The notes below the pieces were generated by a model, which was not told the origin of the DNA, ran no database searches, and saw only the letters and a list, made by a program, of their open reading frames with translations. From Saprospiraceae bacterium (GTDB taxonomy: Bacteria; Bacteroidota; Bacteroidia; Chitinophagales; Saprospiraceae): DNA of 64,000 bases. This document shows positions 27,345 through 36,033 of the stretch, in pieces. Numbering within the stretch: the stretch's first letter is position 1; every line of letters starts with the position of its first letter. Location of the stretch: the NCBI GenBank assembly GCA_020629315.1, contig JAHDDO010000009.1, positions 41,015 to 105,014 of the forward strand, given 5' to 3'. Made by a program: the position numbers and the translations under genes.

Positions 27345-28559
27345 ATGTACCCCGATCTGTCCTACTTTTTTAATGATGTCTTTGGCACACCAACGGACAA
27401 TTGGACATCGATCTTTAAGACCTTTGGATTGATCCTAGCGATCACCTTCTTAATTTGCACGTATATTTTACGAATTGAGTTAAAAAGAAAAGAGCGCGAA
27501 GGACTGCTATCACCGATAAAAACCAAGGCTGGCGGCCTATTAAAGCCAGGAATGGGTGAGGCCTTGATTAATGGATTTATCTTGGGAGTCGTAGGTTGTA
27601 AAGTACCATACATATCTGCAAACTTTGCCAAGTTTAAGCATGATCCAGCCACCATCATTTTCTCAACTTTAGGTAATTGGTGGTTAGGAATATTAGTGGG
27701 TTTGGCGGCCGCATTATTCTTTTACTTTAGGTATAAGGACCAAGAAGATATTGGTATTGAAAGGTGGGTTCGTCCATATGAAAAGGTAGGTGATATTATT
27801 GTTCTCGCATTTGTATCAGGGATTATTGGAGCCCGACTTTTTTCCATATTTGAAAATTTTGGTGACTTTCTACGAGATCCAATTGGGCAATTGTTTTCAG
27901 GAAGCGGACTTACCGTCTATGGTGGTTTTATTTTTGGTTTCCTAGCCGTAGCCATTTACGTAAGACGGCTTGGATTTAAAATGATCCACATTATGGATAT
28001 AGCTGCACCCATACTTGCGGTTGGTTATGGTATAGGACGATTGGGCTGCCATTTTTCTGGGGATGGTGATTGGGGCATTGACAATCCGCACCCTAAACCA
28101 GATTGGTTTATTTTTCCCGATTGGGCTTGGGCCTATGATTATCCACATAACTATTTACGTAGAGGTGTTGAGATTGCAGATTGCCTCGGTCAATATTGCA
28201 ACAGATTAGAAGTGCCCGTGTATCCCACACCCATTTGGGAAACGACTATTTCATTGATATTTCTGGCCATATTATGGTTTTTGCGAAAGCGACTAAAAAT
28301 AGCGGGCTTGCTATTTTTCATTTATATGATTATGAATGGGGTTGCTCGATTCTTCATTGAGGGTATTAGAATAAACGAACGATATGATTTATTAGGCATG
28401 GATTGGTCTTTGTCCCAATGGATAGGCTTATTGTTTGCTATTATTGGGATAATAGGCGTTCTTGTTTTATTGCGTTTTGGTACCTCGATGGATATGTATA
28501 AGGCTGAAGAAAAACGTCGTAGAACGGAAATGGGTGTATCAGAGGCTGACGGTGCGTAA
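27345..28559 (+). CDS. lgt: Prolipoprotein diacylglyceryl transferase
   Basis: Lgt moves the diacylglyceryl group of phosphatidylglycerol onto the lipobox cysteine of prolipoproteins in the inner membrane, the first step of lipoprotein maturation. Several membrane segments are visible. Family motifs are LTVYGGFIFGF, GRLGCHFSGDGDWG (the GRxGN region) and ARFFIEGIRINER. At 404 aa it is longer than the roughly 290 aa of the E. coli enzyme, with extra N-terminal and loop sequence, which I have seen as usual in Bacteroidota. It supplies the pathway used by the several lipoproteins in this window. Its last 21 nt overlap the convergent glycosyltransferase gene. Confidence 0.93.
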   Translation: MYPDLSYFFNDVFGTPTDNWTSIFKTFGLILAITFLICTYILRIELKRKEREGLLSPIKTKAGGLLKPGMGEALINGFILGVVGCKVPYISANFAKFKHDPATIIFSTLGNWWLGILVGLAAALFFYFRYKDQEDIGIERWVRPYEKVGDIIVLAFVSGIIGARLFSIFENFGDFLRDPIGQLFSGSGLTVYGGFIFGFLAVAIYVRRLGFKMIHIMDIAAPILAVGYGIGRLGCHFSGDGDWGIDNPHPKPDWFIFPDWAWAYDYPHNYLRRGVEIADCLGQYCNRLEVPVYPTPIWETTISLIFLAILWFLRKRLKIAGLLFFIYMIMNGVARFFIEGIRINERYDLLGMDWSLSQWIGLLFAIIGIIGVLVLLRFGTSMDMYKAEEKRRRTEMGVSEADGA

Positions 28560-29660
28560 AACCGAATAGATAGTTTTAGCCGTATCATCCCAGTCAAAGG
28601 TTTTCGCTCTTTTTATCCCTTTTTCAATCATAGATTCTCGTTGGTTTTGATCATCCATAACCCATTGAATAGCGGTAGCCATCTCTTGTGGATCTGTGGG
28701 ATCTACACTAATAGCGGCTTCTCCTGCAACTTCAGGCATCGAAGATCGATTTGAGCAAATAACAGGTACCCCCGCTGACATAGCTTCCAAAATGGGAATA
28801 CCAAAACCTTCAAATAAAGACGGATATACAAATACAGATGCTGCGGCCATTAGTGCATAGATATCGTCTTTAACGCCGGCTAGATGAATGATACTTTCTT
28901 TATACGGAGAGCTGCGTAGTGCTTTATCAAAACTATCTGTCTTCCAAGCTTTTCGTCCGGCTAATACTAGTGAAGTCGTTGCTTTACTCGAATCCTTATA
29001 CGTTTCAAAAGCCTTAATTAACGCAAGCGTGTTCTTTCTTGGATGAATAGCTCCAAGGTATAGTATAAAATCAGAACCACTCACATACTTGTTTTTAATC
29101 GCTGTTTTTAAGGAATCATCTATAGGCTTAAATGCGGTATTTACTGCATTATACCCTAGATGTATTTTATGTTGTCCAATGTTATATTTTGAAATAATAT
29201 CATTTTTAGTGGCCCTAGAAACCGCAATAATGGCATCGGCCCTCTTATGATATTGGGGGCTGTATGTCCGATAAAAGTCGAGATGTCCAGCTTTATTGTG
29301 ATCATCAAAATGCTCGAACGCAAGGTCATGACTCACCATTACAGTTGGAATTTTGCTTTTTAAAGAGCAATAGCCATCAGGTGAATAAAAAACGTCTGGT
29401 TTAATTGTGTTGATGAGCCTGGGTATTCGGCGCTCGAACCAGTATTTCCATAAGATGGGATGCCGTGTAGGAGGCCCTACTTTTACGCCTGAGCAATTAG
29501 GAAGAGCCACAAATTCAGGATCAAAAGCTCTGTCAAATACAAAGACGAATTCGTCTTCAGGATGTTGCTCAGCCATTCGAATGGCCGTCTCCTTGGTATA
29601 CGTGCCTATACCTTCAAGGATTCCTTTTTGCAACATGCGGGCATTGATTAATACTTTCAT
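28539..29660 (-). CDS. Glycosyltransferase family 4 (GT-B) protein
   Basis: The C-terminal donor-binding motif EGFGIPILEAMSAGVPVI (near 265-282) with the ExxxxxE pattern identifies a GT4-type retaining glycosyltransferase. GAIHPRKNTLALIKAF marks the start of the second Rossmann domain. The N-terminus (ARMLQKGILEGIGTYTKE) is the usual acceptor-domain glycine loop. No signal peptide or membrane segment is seen. It overlaps the upstream queuosine-mannosyltransferase-like gene by 4 nt. Sugar donor and acceptor are unknown; cell-surface glycan synthesis is the usual role. Confidence 0.9.
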   Translation of the reverse strand: MKVLINARMLQKGILEGIGTYTKETAIRMAEQHPEDEFVFVFDRAFDPEFVALPNCSGVKVGPPTRHPILWKYWFERRIPRLINTIKPDVFYSPDGYCSLKSKIPTVMVSHDLAFEHFDDHNKAGHLDFYRTYSPQYHKRADAIIAVSRATKNDIISKYNIGQHKIHLGYNAVNTAFKPIDDSLKTAIKNKYVSGSDFILYLGAIHPRKNTLALIKAFETYKDSSKATTSLVLAGRKAWKTDSFDKALRSSPYKESIIHLAGVKDDIYALMAAASVFVYPSLFEGFGIPILEAMSAGVPVICSNRSSMPEVAGEAAISVDPTDPQEMATAIQWVMDDQNQRESMIEKGIKRAKTFDWDDTAKTIYSVLRTVSL

Positions 29661-30751
29661 ACAGGATTTGTGAACTGATGTATCATTTGGTCAAGGACTA
29701 AAGGTGTAGCCTCCCAATCATAACGGAGCATTTGCTCAGGCATTTCAGCATATGTTTTTTTTGATTGTATAATCGAAACAAGTTTAGTTAGCATCTCTGT
29801 ATCTGTATTATAAAAAAGTGCTGGGTACTTTTCAATTGAGATGTGTTCCGGATAAGCCAAGCTATTCGGCAGCAGAGGTATACAACCGGCCGCTATGGCT
29901 TCAACTACAGAGATGCCAAAAAAATCTTGCTTGCTCGTGGTTAAAGCTATGTCTGCTTTTTGGAGCAAGCGTATATACTCAGATCTAGAGGTAACAGTAC
30001 CTATATGTATTATTTTGTGGTCCAATGTCCTTTTAGCTTTGTCAAAAATGTCTGGATAGTTTGAAGTACTTTGGCCTAAAATAAGTAACTCAAAATCAAT
30101 GCCCAGATCTTGTAGCTGAAACATGGCATCGAAAAACGCGACTGGATTTTTATCATATTCCCATCGATGATTCCAAACGATACAAACAGGACTATTCATA
30201 GGTTTTACAAGTGGAGGTATCATGGATCTAACATCTAAAGAAATAGGAACTACGGCACTTTTTTCTTCGATAGTCTTGACACTTTCTTTGTCTGCAGCAT
30301 CTGGAAACCTGGCTAACAATGCATCTAGATCATAAAGAAACTGCTCTTTATGGTAGTTAGAATTAAAGAATACATGATCCGCCACCAAGCAAGATGTATA
30401 GTTTATAAAACCATAATGCACATCTCGTTTAAGTCGTACATCTGGATCTTCAGGTGACCAAGGGTAACTCAATTGATTTTCATGCATGTATAGATAAAAG
30501 GGAACATCATGGTATGGGATCAAGGCTTTGAATAGTGCTAGATTTAGCATATCCGAACAAACAAAAGCATCTGGTTTAGGCAAATCAGCCACTTTTTTAG
30601 CTAATGGAATGGCTGCACCTTCCATTCGCCATTTCCAATGTCGACCGGGTAAACCAAATATTTCTATTTGATGTTGGCTGTGGTTTTTCCAGCCCTGTAA
30701 CCAACTTTTATGACTACCACCGAGAAACCCTTCTATGGCGTAAATCCTCAT
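29657..30751 (-). CDS. tRNA-queuosine alpha-mannosyltransferase-like protein (DUF3524)
   Basis: The N-terminal half has the DUF3524/QTMAN signature: IEGFLGGSHKSWLQG, IFGLPGRHWKWRM, VCSDMLNL, YMHENQLSYPW and FNSNYHKEQF. The C-terminal half is a GT-B donor domain (WNHRWEYDKNP, DFFGISVVEAIAAGCIPLLP). In vertebrates this family (GTDC1/QTMAN) adds mannose to queuosine of tRNA-Asp. For this bacterial homologue a similar tRNA modification is a reasonable inference, not shown here. At 364 aa it is complete. Its end overlaps the next glycosyltransferase by 4 nt, so they form an operon. Confidence 0.85.
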   Translation of the reverse strand: MRIYAIEGFLGGSHKSWLQGWKNHSQHQIEIFGLPGRHWKWRMEGAAIPLAKKVADLPKPDAFVCSDMLNLALFKALIPYHDVPFYLYMHENQLSYPWSPEDPDVRLKRDVHYGFINYTSCLVADHVFFNSNYHKEQFLYDLDALLARFPDAADKESVKTIEEKSAVVPISLDVRSMIPPLVKPMNSPVCIVWNHRWEYDKNPVAFFDAMFQLQDLGIDFELLILGQSTSNYPDIFDKAKRTLDHKIIHIGTVTSRSEYIRLLQKADIALTTSKQDFFGISVVEAIAAGCIPLLPNSLAYPEHISIEKYPALFYNTDTEMLTKLVSIIQSKKTYAEMPEQMLRYDWEATPLVLDQMIHQFTNPV

Positions 30752-30863
30752 CTTTTAGCGCTAAATCTCAAAAGTAAGCCAGAATCTATGGAATGCCGCT
30801 AAAATCTAGTCAAAGGTTTGTTACGCTTTGTCGAGGTAAAAGTGGCGTAGTGCCTTATTTTTA

Positions 30864-30871
30864 TACCTTTG
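30864..30871 (+). promoter_or_regulatory. -7 element upstream of the TMEM260-like gene
   Basis: TACCTTTG at 30864-30871 lies about 45 nt upstream of ATG 30917. It overlaps the upstream in-frame TTG at 30869, so that TTG cannot lie within a transcript starting here and the ATG at 30917 is preferred. Confidence 0.45.
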
Positions 30872-30916
30872 CGAAGGCTTTTATTACTGACAAGATCCTA
30901 TTTTAATCGAGGGCAT

Positions 30917-33900
30917 ATGAATTCATTACAACGAGTAAAAAATATTGTTAGTTGGACGGTATTTGCGATAGCATTTATTGTCTATATTTTTTCAGCAGAA
31001 AGAACAGGTAGTTTATGGGATTGCGGTGAATTTATTCTCGGTGCCTATAAGTTGCAAGTAGTGCACCCACCAGGGGCGCCATTATTTGTGTTGGTAGGTC
31101 GGCTATTCACTTGGTTTGCTGAGGTATTGTCAAATGATCCTTCAGACATAGCCTTTGCGGTTAACCTAATGTCAGGTATGTGCACGGCTTTTGCTGCCTT
31201 CTTTATTTCCAGAATTACCATGCTATTTGCAGGACCATTAGTTAGCGAAGATCATGGCCCATTATCAGTCCGAAATGGATTGATAGGCATGGCAGGGCTA
31301 GTGGCTGGTTTAACGACCGCATTTTGTAGCTCTATCTGGTTTTCTGCAGTAGAGGGCGAGGTGTATGCCATGTCTACCATGTTTACAGCTATGACAGTCT
31401 GGACAGCCTCAAAATGGTATTTCTTGCCTGATGAGCCTAAATCAGATCGCTGGCTGCTACTCTGTATTTACGTAGGCGCTTTGTCAATAGGGGTTCACTT
31501 ATTGAGTTTGTTGACCTTCCCTGCGATAGGACTATTATATTATTTTAAGAAAACTAAGAAAGCTAGTTTTTTAGGCGCCATCTTAGGAATGGTGGCTGGA
31601 GCGGGTGTTATCTTTTTCATACAGAAATTTATTATTGTAGGAGTGCCCACACTATGGAAAAACCTGGAATTGGTAATGGTTAATAATTTGGGACTTCCAT
31701 TTCATTCAGGATTAATATTGACATTACTATTACTCGCGGCCTTGGTATACTTCTTACTTAGGTTTGCACATTCTCGTGGGAATTATCTATTACAGTTTGT
31801 GACTATGGCAGGACTTATGGTCATGATTGGATTTTCTACGATTGGCGTTGTAGTTATTCGAGCTAACGCAGATACACCTATAAATATGAATGTGCCTAGT
31901 GATGCTATGCGATTGTTACCGTATTTAAATAGGGAGCAATATGGTGAGCGTCCATTGCTATACGGCCCACATTTTGATGGCAGCCCTAAAAGCATAAACG
32001 AAGAACAACGATATGGAAGAGTTGGTGATAAATATGAGATTGTTGATCGCAAACTTTCCTATGAGTATGACAATAAGGATAAAATCTTTTTTCCAAGAAT
32101 TGGGCACTCAGACCCGGGCAGACCTGCTTTGCATAGAGAGTGGTACAAGGCCATAAACGGAAAGGATATGAGAGGAAAACCTAAAATGGGTTATAACCTC
32201 CAATTTATGTTCAGGTATCAGTTAGGGTGGATGTATTGGCGATATTTTATGTGGAATTTTTCGGGTAGACAGAATGGAACTCAAGGATATAAACCATGGA
32301 ATGTAAAAAGTGGACATTGGGTAAGTGGTATAAAAGCCGTAGATGAAGCTAGACTACATGAGATGGATAGTATGACGGATACTATGAAAAAACATAAAGC
32401 CCATAACAAGTACTTTATGTTGCCTTTCTTATTCGGCTTAATAGGATTATTCTACATGGCATTAAAGCGTCCTAAAGAATTCCTTGCCTTATTCGTCCTT
32501 TTCTTAATTACAGGAATAGGTATTATTATTTATTCTAATCAGCCGCCAAACGAACCTCGTGAACGAGATTATGTATTAGTCGGCTCATTTATGACCTATT
32601 GTATTTGGATAGGCACGGCAGTTATTGCATTGGTGGATATGGTAAAGTATGTTAACATATCTAACAAATGGATTCCGGCTGGCCTAGCAGGGGCTTTAGT
32701 AATGATAGCGCCTATATTAATGGGGACGCAAAACTATGATGATCACAGCAGAAAAGATCATTATGCTTCTAGGGACTATGCAACAAACTTCCTAAATTCT
32801 GTAGATGAAAACGCTATCATTTTCACATATGGAGATAATGATACCTACCCATTATGGTATGCACAAGAAGTAGAGAATGTTAGACGTGATGTAAGAGTAG
32901 TTAATCTCAGTCTAATAGCGGTGGACTGGTATATAAATAAGCTACGTAGCAAAGTTAATGATTCAGAAGCACTTAAATTAACCTTGGATCCCGAGGATTA
33001 TCGGGGAAATAAACGAAATCAAGTCTTTTTCTTCAATCCAAAAAATCCTGAAGATCAGGAGATGATGGAGCCAACAAATTTATTTGATGAGTTTAGATTT
33101 ATTGGCCACCCTGATAACGAACACAAAGGACAGACAATAAGTCGATCCAGAAACCTATTCATTCCGATTGATAGGAATAAAGCACTTAAAGCAGGACTCA
33201 TTGCGCCTTCAGATTCTTTGGCAGTGGATAGGATCAATGTTCGCTTTAATAGAAATAAAAACTTCTTACAGAAAGATGAGTTAGCGGTATTGGACGTACT
33301 CATTTCCAATATGTATGATAGACCTATCTATTTTGCAGTAACCTGCAAGAATGATAAGTTGTTAGGACTCAATGACTATATGTCCCTAGAAGGCTTAGCG
33401 TTGAGATTTAAAGCTGTACGAACACCGTCTGACAGAACACTTTCCATTTTTGGATCCGGGGCAGTAAACACAGATAAAGTGTACAACAATGTAATGAACA
33501 AGTGGGAGTGGGGTAATTTTGATAAGATTGAGACCTTTATTGATGACAGCTATGCGGCAGAACTTCAAGCTATGAAATTGATAATGATGCGTAGTGCCAA
33601 CGAATTATTGCAAGAAGGTAAAGTAGAGAAAGCGGCTGCATTGAGCAAAAAGTATTTTCAAGCATTCCCTCATTTCAACTTCCCATACGACAATACGATA
33701 ATTCCGTTTATTGAAAATCTGGTGATCGCCGGAAAAATGGATGAAGCAAAGCAAGAAATGAGAACGCTGATAGAGGAAACTAGACAAAATCTGGTGTTCT
33801 ATGAATCATTGGATGAAGATGATTTTAAATCTAGTTTCCAAAATGATTTTGGCTATGAATTACGAGCTGTAGAAGAGATTTTGGCCCTGTCTAAGCAAAT

Positions 33901-33976
33901 GAAAGATCCAGCATTTTTCGAAGAAGCAAAGGCAGCATTAGGAGAATATGATCTAATGAAAAAACTAAAGGACTAA
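30917..33976 (+). CDS. TMEM260-like (DUF2723) multi-pass membrane protein, putative O-mannosyltransferase
   Basis: About 1019 aa from ATG 30917; an upstream in-frame TTG at 30869 lies inside the probable promoter. The N-terminal signature SGSLWDCGEF-like stretch (TGSLWDCGEFILGAYKLQ) followed by HPPGAPLF identifies the DUF2723/TMEM260 family, GT-C-type membrane enzymes; human TMEM260 is a protein O-mannosyltransferase. About ten or more membrane helices lie within residues 1-620, then a large soluble part with NEPRERDYVLVGSFM and FTYGDNDTYPLWYAQE. A helical, TPR-like C-terminus follows. In Bacteroidota it may glycosylate exported proteins, which is inference. rpiB starts 2 nt after its stop. 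Confidence 0.85.
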   Translation: MNSLQRVKNIVSWTVFAIAFIVYIFSAERTGSLWDCGEFILGAYKLQVVHPPGAPLFVLVGRLFTWFAEVLSNDPSDIAFAVNLMSGMCTAFAAFFISRITMLFAGPLVSEDHGPLSVRNGLIGMAGLVAGLTTAFCSSIWFSAVEGEVYAMSTMFTAMTVWTASKWYFLPDEPKSDRWLLLCIYVGALSIGVHLLSLLTFPAIGLLYYFKKTKKASFLGAILGMVAGAGVIFFIQKFIIVGVPTLWKNLELVMVNNLGLPFHSGLILTLLLLAALVYFLLRFAHSRGNYLLQFVTMAGLMVMIGFSTIGVVVIRANADTPINMNVPSDAMRLLPYLNREQYGERPLLYGPHFDGSPKSINEEQRYGRVGDKYEIVDRKLSYEYDNKDKIFFPRIGHSDPGRPALHREWYKAINGKDMRGKPKMGYNLQFMFRYQLGWMYWRYFMWNFSGRQNGTQGYKPWNVKSGHWVSGIKAVDEARLHEMDSMTDTMKKHKAHNKYFMLPFLFGLIGLFYMALKRPKEFLALFVLFLITGIGIIIYSNQPPNEPRERDYVLVGSFMTYCIWIGTAVIALVDMVKYVNISNKWIPAGLAGALVMIAPILMGTQNYDDHSRKDHYASRDYATNFLNSVDENAIIFTYGDNDTYPLWYAQEVENVRRDVRVVNLSLIAVDWYINKLRSKVNDSEALKLTLDPEDYRGNKRNQVFFFNPKNPEDQEMMEPTNLFDEFRFIGHPDNEHKGQTISRSRNLFIPIDRNKALKAGLIAPSDSLAVDRINVRFNRNKNFLQKDELAVLDVLISNMYDRPIYFAVTCKNDKLLGLNDYMSLEGLALRFKAVRTPSDRTLSIFGSGAVNTDKVYNNVMNKWEWGNFDKIETFIDDSYAAELQAMKLIMMRSANELLQEGKVEKAAALSKKYFQAFPHFNFPYDNTIIPFIENLVIAGKMDEAKQEMRTLIEETRQNLVFYESLDEDDFKSSFQNDFGYELRAVEEILALSKQMKDPAFFEEAKAALGEYDLMKKLKD

Positions 33977-33978
33977 AT

Positions 33979-34407
33979 ATGAAGATCGCCATTGGATGTG
34001 ATCATGCGGGTTATCAATACCGTCGAGAGATCATTAAAATGTTAGAGGGTCTTGAAATTGAAATTTTTGATGCGGGTACCGACTCAGGTGATTCCGTGGA
34101 TTATCCTGATTTTGTACACCCTGTGGCATCTAGAGTGAACCAAGCCGAAGTAGATTTAGGTATATTAATTTGCGGATCTGGCAATGGGGTTTGTATGACT
34201 GCCAATAAATATCCAAATGTACGAGCCGGGCTTTGCTGGTCTGAGGAGATCGTCAGCCTTACTCGTCAACACAATGACGCAAACATTATCTGCCTGCCTG
34301 CCAGGTTTATTAATATCAAAGAAGCGCTGGAATTTGTGCATATCTTTTTGAACACGGAGTTTGAAGGAGGTAGGCATCAGCGAAGAGTAGACAAAATATG
34401 CATGTAA
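33979..34407 (+). CDS. rpiB: Ribose 5-phosphate isomerase B
   Basis: RpiB interconverts ribose 5-phosphate and ribulose 5-phosphate in the pentose phosphate pathway. The family motif CDHAGY is at 7-12, the catalytic cysteine is C65 in ICGSGNG, and H98 and N99 stand in RQHNDAN. The length of 142 aa is typical. It lies 2 nt after the TMEM260-like gene and its TAA shares a base with the ATG of the peptidase gene (TAATG). All three genes therefore appear to be one operon. Confidence 0.95.
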   Translation: MKIAIGCDHAGYQYRREIIKMLEGLEIEIFDAGTDSGDSVDYPDFVHPVASRVNQAEVDLGILICGSGNGVCMTANKYPNVRAGLCWSEEIVSLTRQHNDANIICLPARFINIKEALEFVHIFLNTEFEGGRHQRRVDKICM

Positions 34408-36032
34408 TGAATTGGAAGACGCCCATTTACTTTTTCATTTTACTTTTTAGTGTACAAGCATCACAAGCGCAATACATAAGTGGCGTTACGATACCTGATA
34501 CCAGTCAAGCAGTCATTGAGGATATGACTTTGCCAAGGGTAAAATATGCCTCAGAGATCACTGCGGCTGATCTTGAAAATCATCTAACTGTATTGGCCAG
34601 CGATGAATTTGCAGGTAGAGAAACAGGGGAAGCAGGCATTGAAAAGGCATATAATTATTTATCGAACTTCATTGATAATGCCGGCTTCGAAGCCATAGGT
34701 GTGGAAGGTAGCCACTATCAACCCGTATCATTTACTTTTTCCAGATTTGTGGATCCAGTCATGTATATAAATGGCGAGCGATATAAGCATCTATGGGAGT
34801 ACATTAACTTTCCCGATAATAATCGACATGCTGGTGAAATTAAAGCCAGTGAAGTCATGTTCCTTGGATACGGCATTGAAACAGACGGTTATTCTGATTA
34901 TGAAGGAAAAGACGTAAGCGGTAAGGTGATAATGATCTACGAAGGCGATCCTATGAAAATGGGTAAATCACTAATCTCTGGCAGCTCTAAACCTTCAAAA
35001 TGGGGGAGAAATAACCTTAACAAACTGCGATTGGCAAGAGAAAAAGGAGTAGCCCTAGTGTTAATCATCAAAAATGATATTAAAGGCTTTTTAGCAGAAA
35101 ACAGACGTAGAGTTATGGGTCCCAGTGTAAGCTTAGGTACGGTTGATGATGAAGATATCTTATTGGCAAATCATGCCTATGTTTCCACTAACATTGCTAA
35201 GGCAATTATTGGAAAAAACAATAAGAAATTTACAAAAGTTAGACGGTGTCTTACCAAGAAAGGTAAATTAAAAAAGCTGGTTTTACCAACAGATTTGTCA
35301 TTGGTACAAGATAAAAGCAATACGTACCTTGAAGGAAATAATGTCATGGCATTTGTCGAAGGAACAGACAAAAAGGATGAAGTAATTGTGGTTACAGCCC
35401 ATTATGATCACATAGGACAAAAGGGAGATGAAATTTTTAATGGAGCGGATGATAATGGTTCAGGTACATCTACAGTGCTTGAATTAGCTGAGTCATTTTT
35501 AATGGCAAAACAAAACGGTGAAGGGCCTAGGCGAAGCATATTATTTATGTGGGTAACCGGTGAAGAAAAAGGCTTACTAGGATCTCAATACTATGCGGAT
35601 AATCCCATATTTGAAATAGAAAATACAGTGGCTAATGTAAATATAGATATGGTTGGTAGGGTCGATAAAAAATACACGCACAATCCAGAATACATTTATG
35701 TAATTGGTTCGGACCGATTAAGTACTGATCTACATAAGATCAATGAGAAAATGAATGATGATTATTCTCAATTAATTTTGGATTATACCTACAACGACGA
35801 AAAAGATCCCAACCGATATTACTATCGTTCCGATCACTATAATTTTGCAGCTAAAGGAATACCGGCTATTTTCTTCTTTAATGGAACACATGCTGATTAC
35901 CACCAACCTTCGGATACAGTTGAGAAAATTAACTTCGATAAAATGGAGAAAGTTGGACGACACATTTTCCATTTAGTATGGGAGTTATCCAATAGAGACG
36001 ATCGTATCGTTGTTGACGGGGAGGTGCGGTAA
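34407..36032 (+). CDS. Secreted M28-family zinc aminopeptidase
   Basis: ATG 34407 (MNWKTPIYFFILLFSVQASQAQ) gives a clean signal peptide and a TAATG junction with rpiB; an ATG three codons earlier (34398) adds only MHV. The two-zinc site of M28 peptidases is visible: AHYDHIG (His and the nearby Asp), NGADDNGSG (bridging Asp), TGEEKGLLGS (catalytic Glu pair), NIDMVGR, and the final His in HADYHQPSDTVE. A PA-like insert (GYGIETDGYSDYEGKDVSG) precedes the catalytic domain. It should be periplasmic or secreted and cleave N-terminal residues of peptides. No sorting domain follows. Confidence 0.92.
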   Translation: MNWKTPIYFFILLFSVQASQAQYISGVTIPDTSQAVIEDMTLPRVKYASEITAADLENHLTVLASDEFAGRETGEAGIEKAYNYLSNFIDNAGFEAIGVEGSHYQPVSFTFSRFVDPVMYINGERYKHLWEYINFPDNNRHAGEIKASEVMFLGYGIETDGYSDYEGKDVSGKVIMIYEGDPMKMGKSLISGSSKPSKWGRNNLNKLRLAREKGVALVLIIKNDIKGFLAENRRRVMGPSVSLGTVDDEDILLANHAYVSTNIAKAIIGKNNKKFTKVRRCLTKKGKLKKLVLPTDLSLVQDKSNTYLEGNNVMAFVEGTDKKDEVIVVTAHYDHIGQKGDEIFNGADDNGSGTSTVLELAESFLMAKQNGEGPRRSILFMWVTGEEKGLLGSQYYADNPIFEIENTVANVNIDMVGRVDKKYTHNPEYIYVIGSDRLSTDLHKINEKMNDDYSQLILDYTYNDEKDPNRYYYRSDHYNFAAKGIPAIFFFNGTHADYHQPSDTVEKINFDKMEKVGRHIFHLVWELSNRDDRIVVDGEVR

Positions 36033-36033
36033 T

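Noticed and set aside
30869..30916. Upstream TTG start for the TMEM260-like protein.
   Set aside because: It overlaps the TACCTTTG promoter element; ATG 30917 starts the protein just before its first helix.
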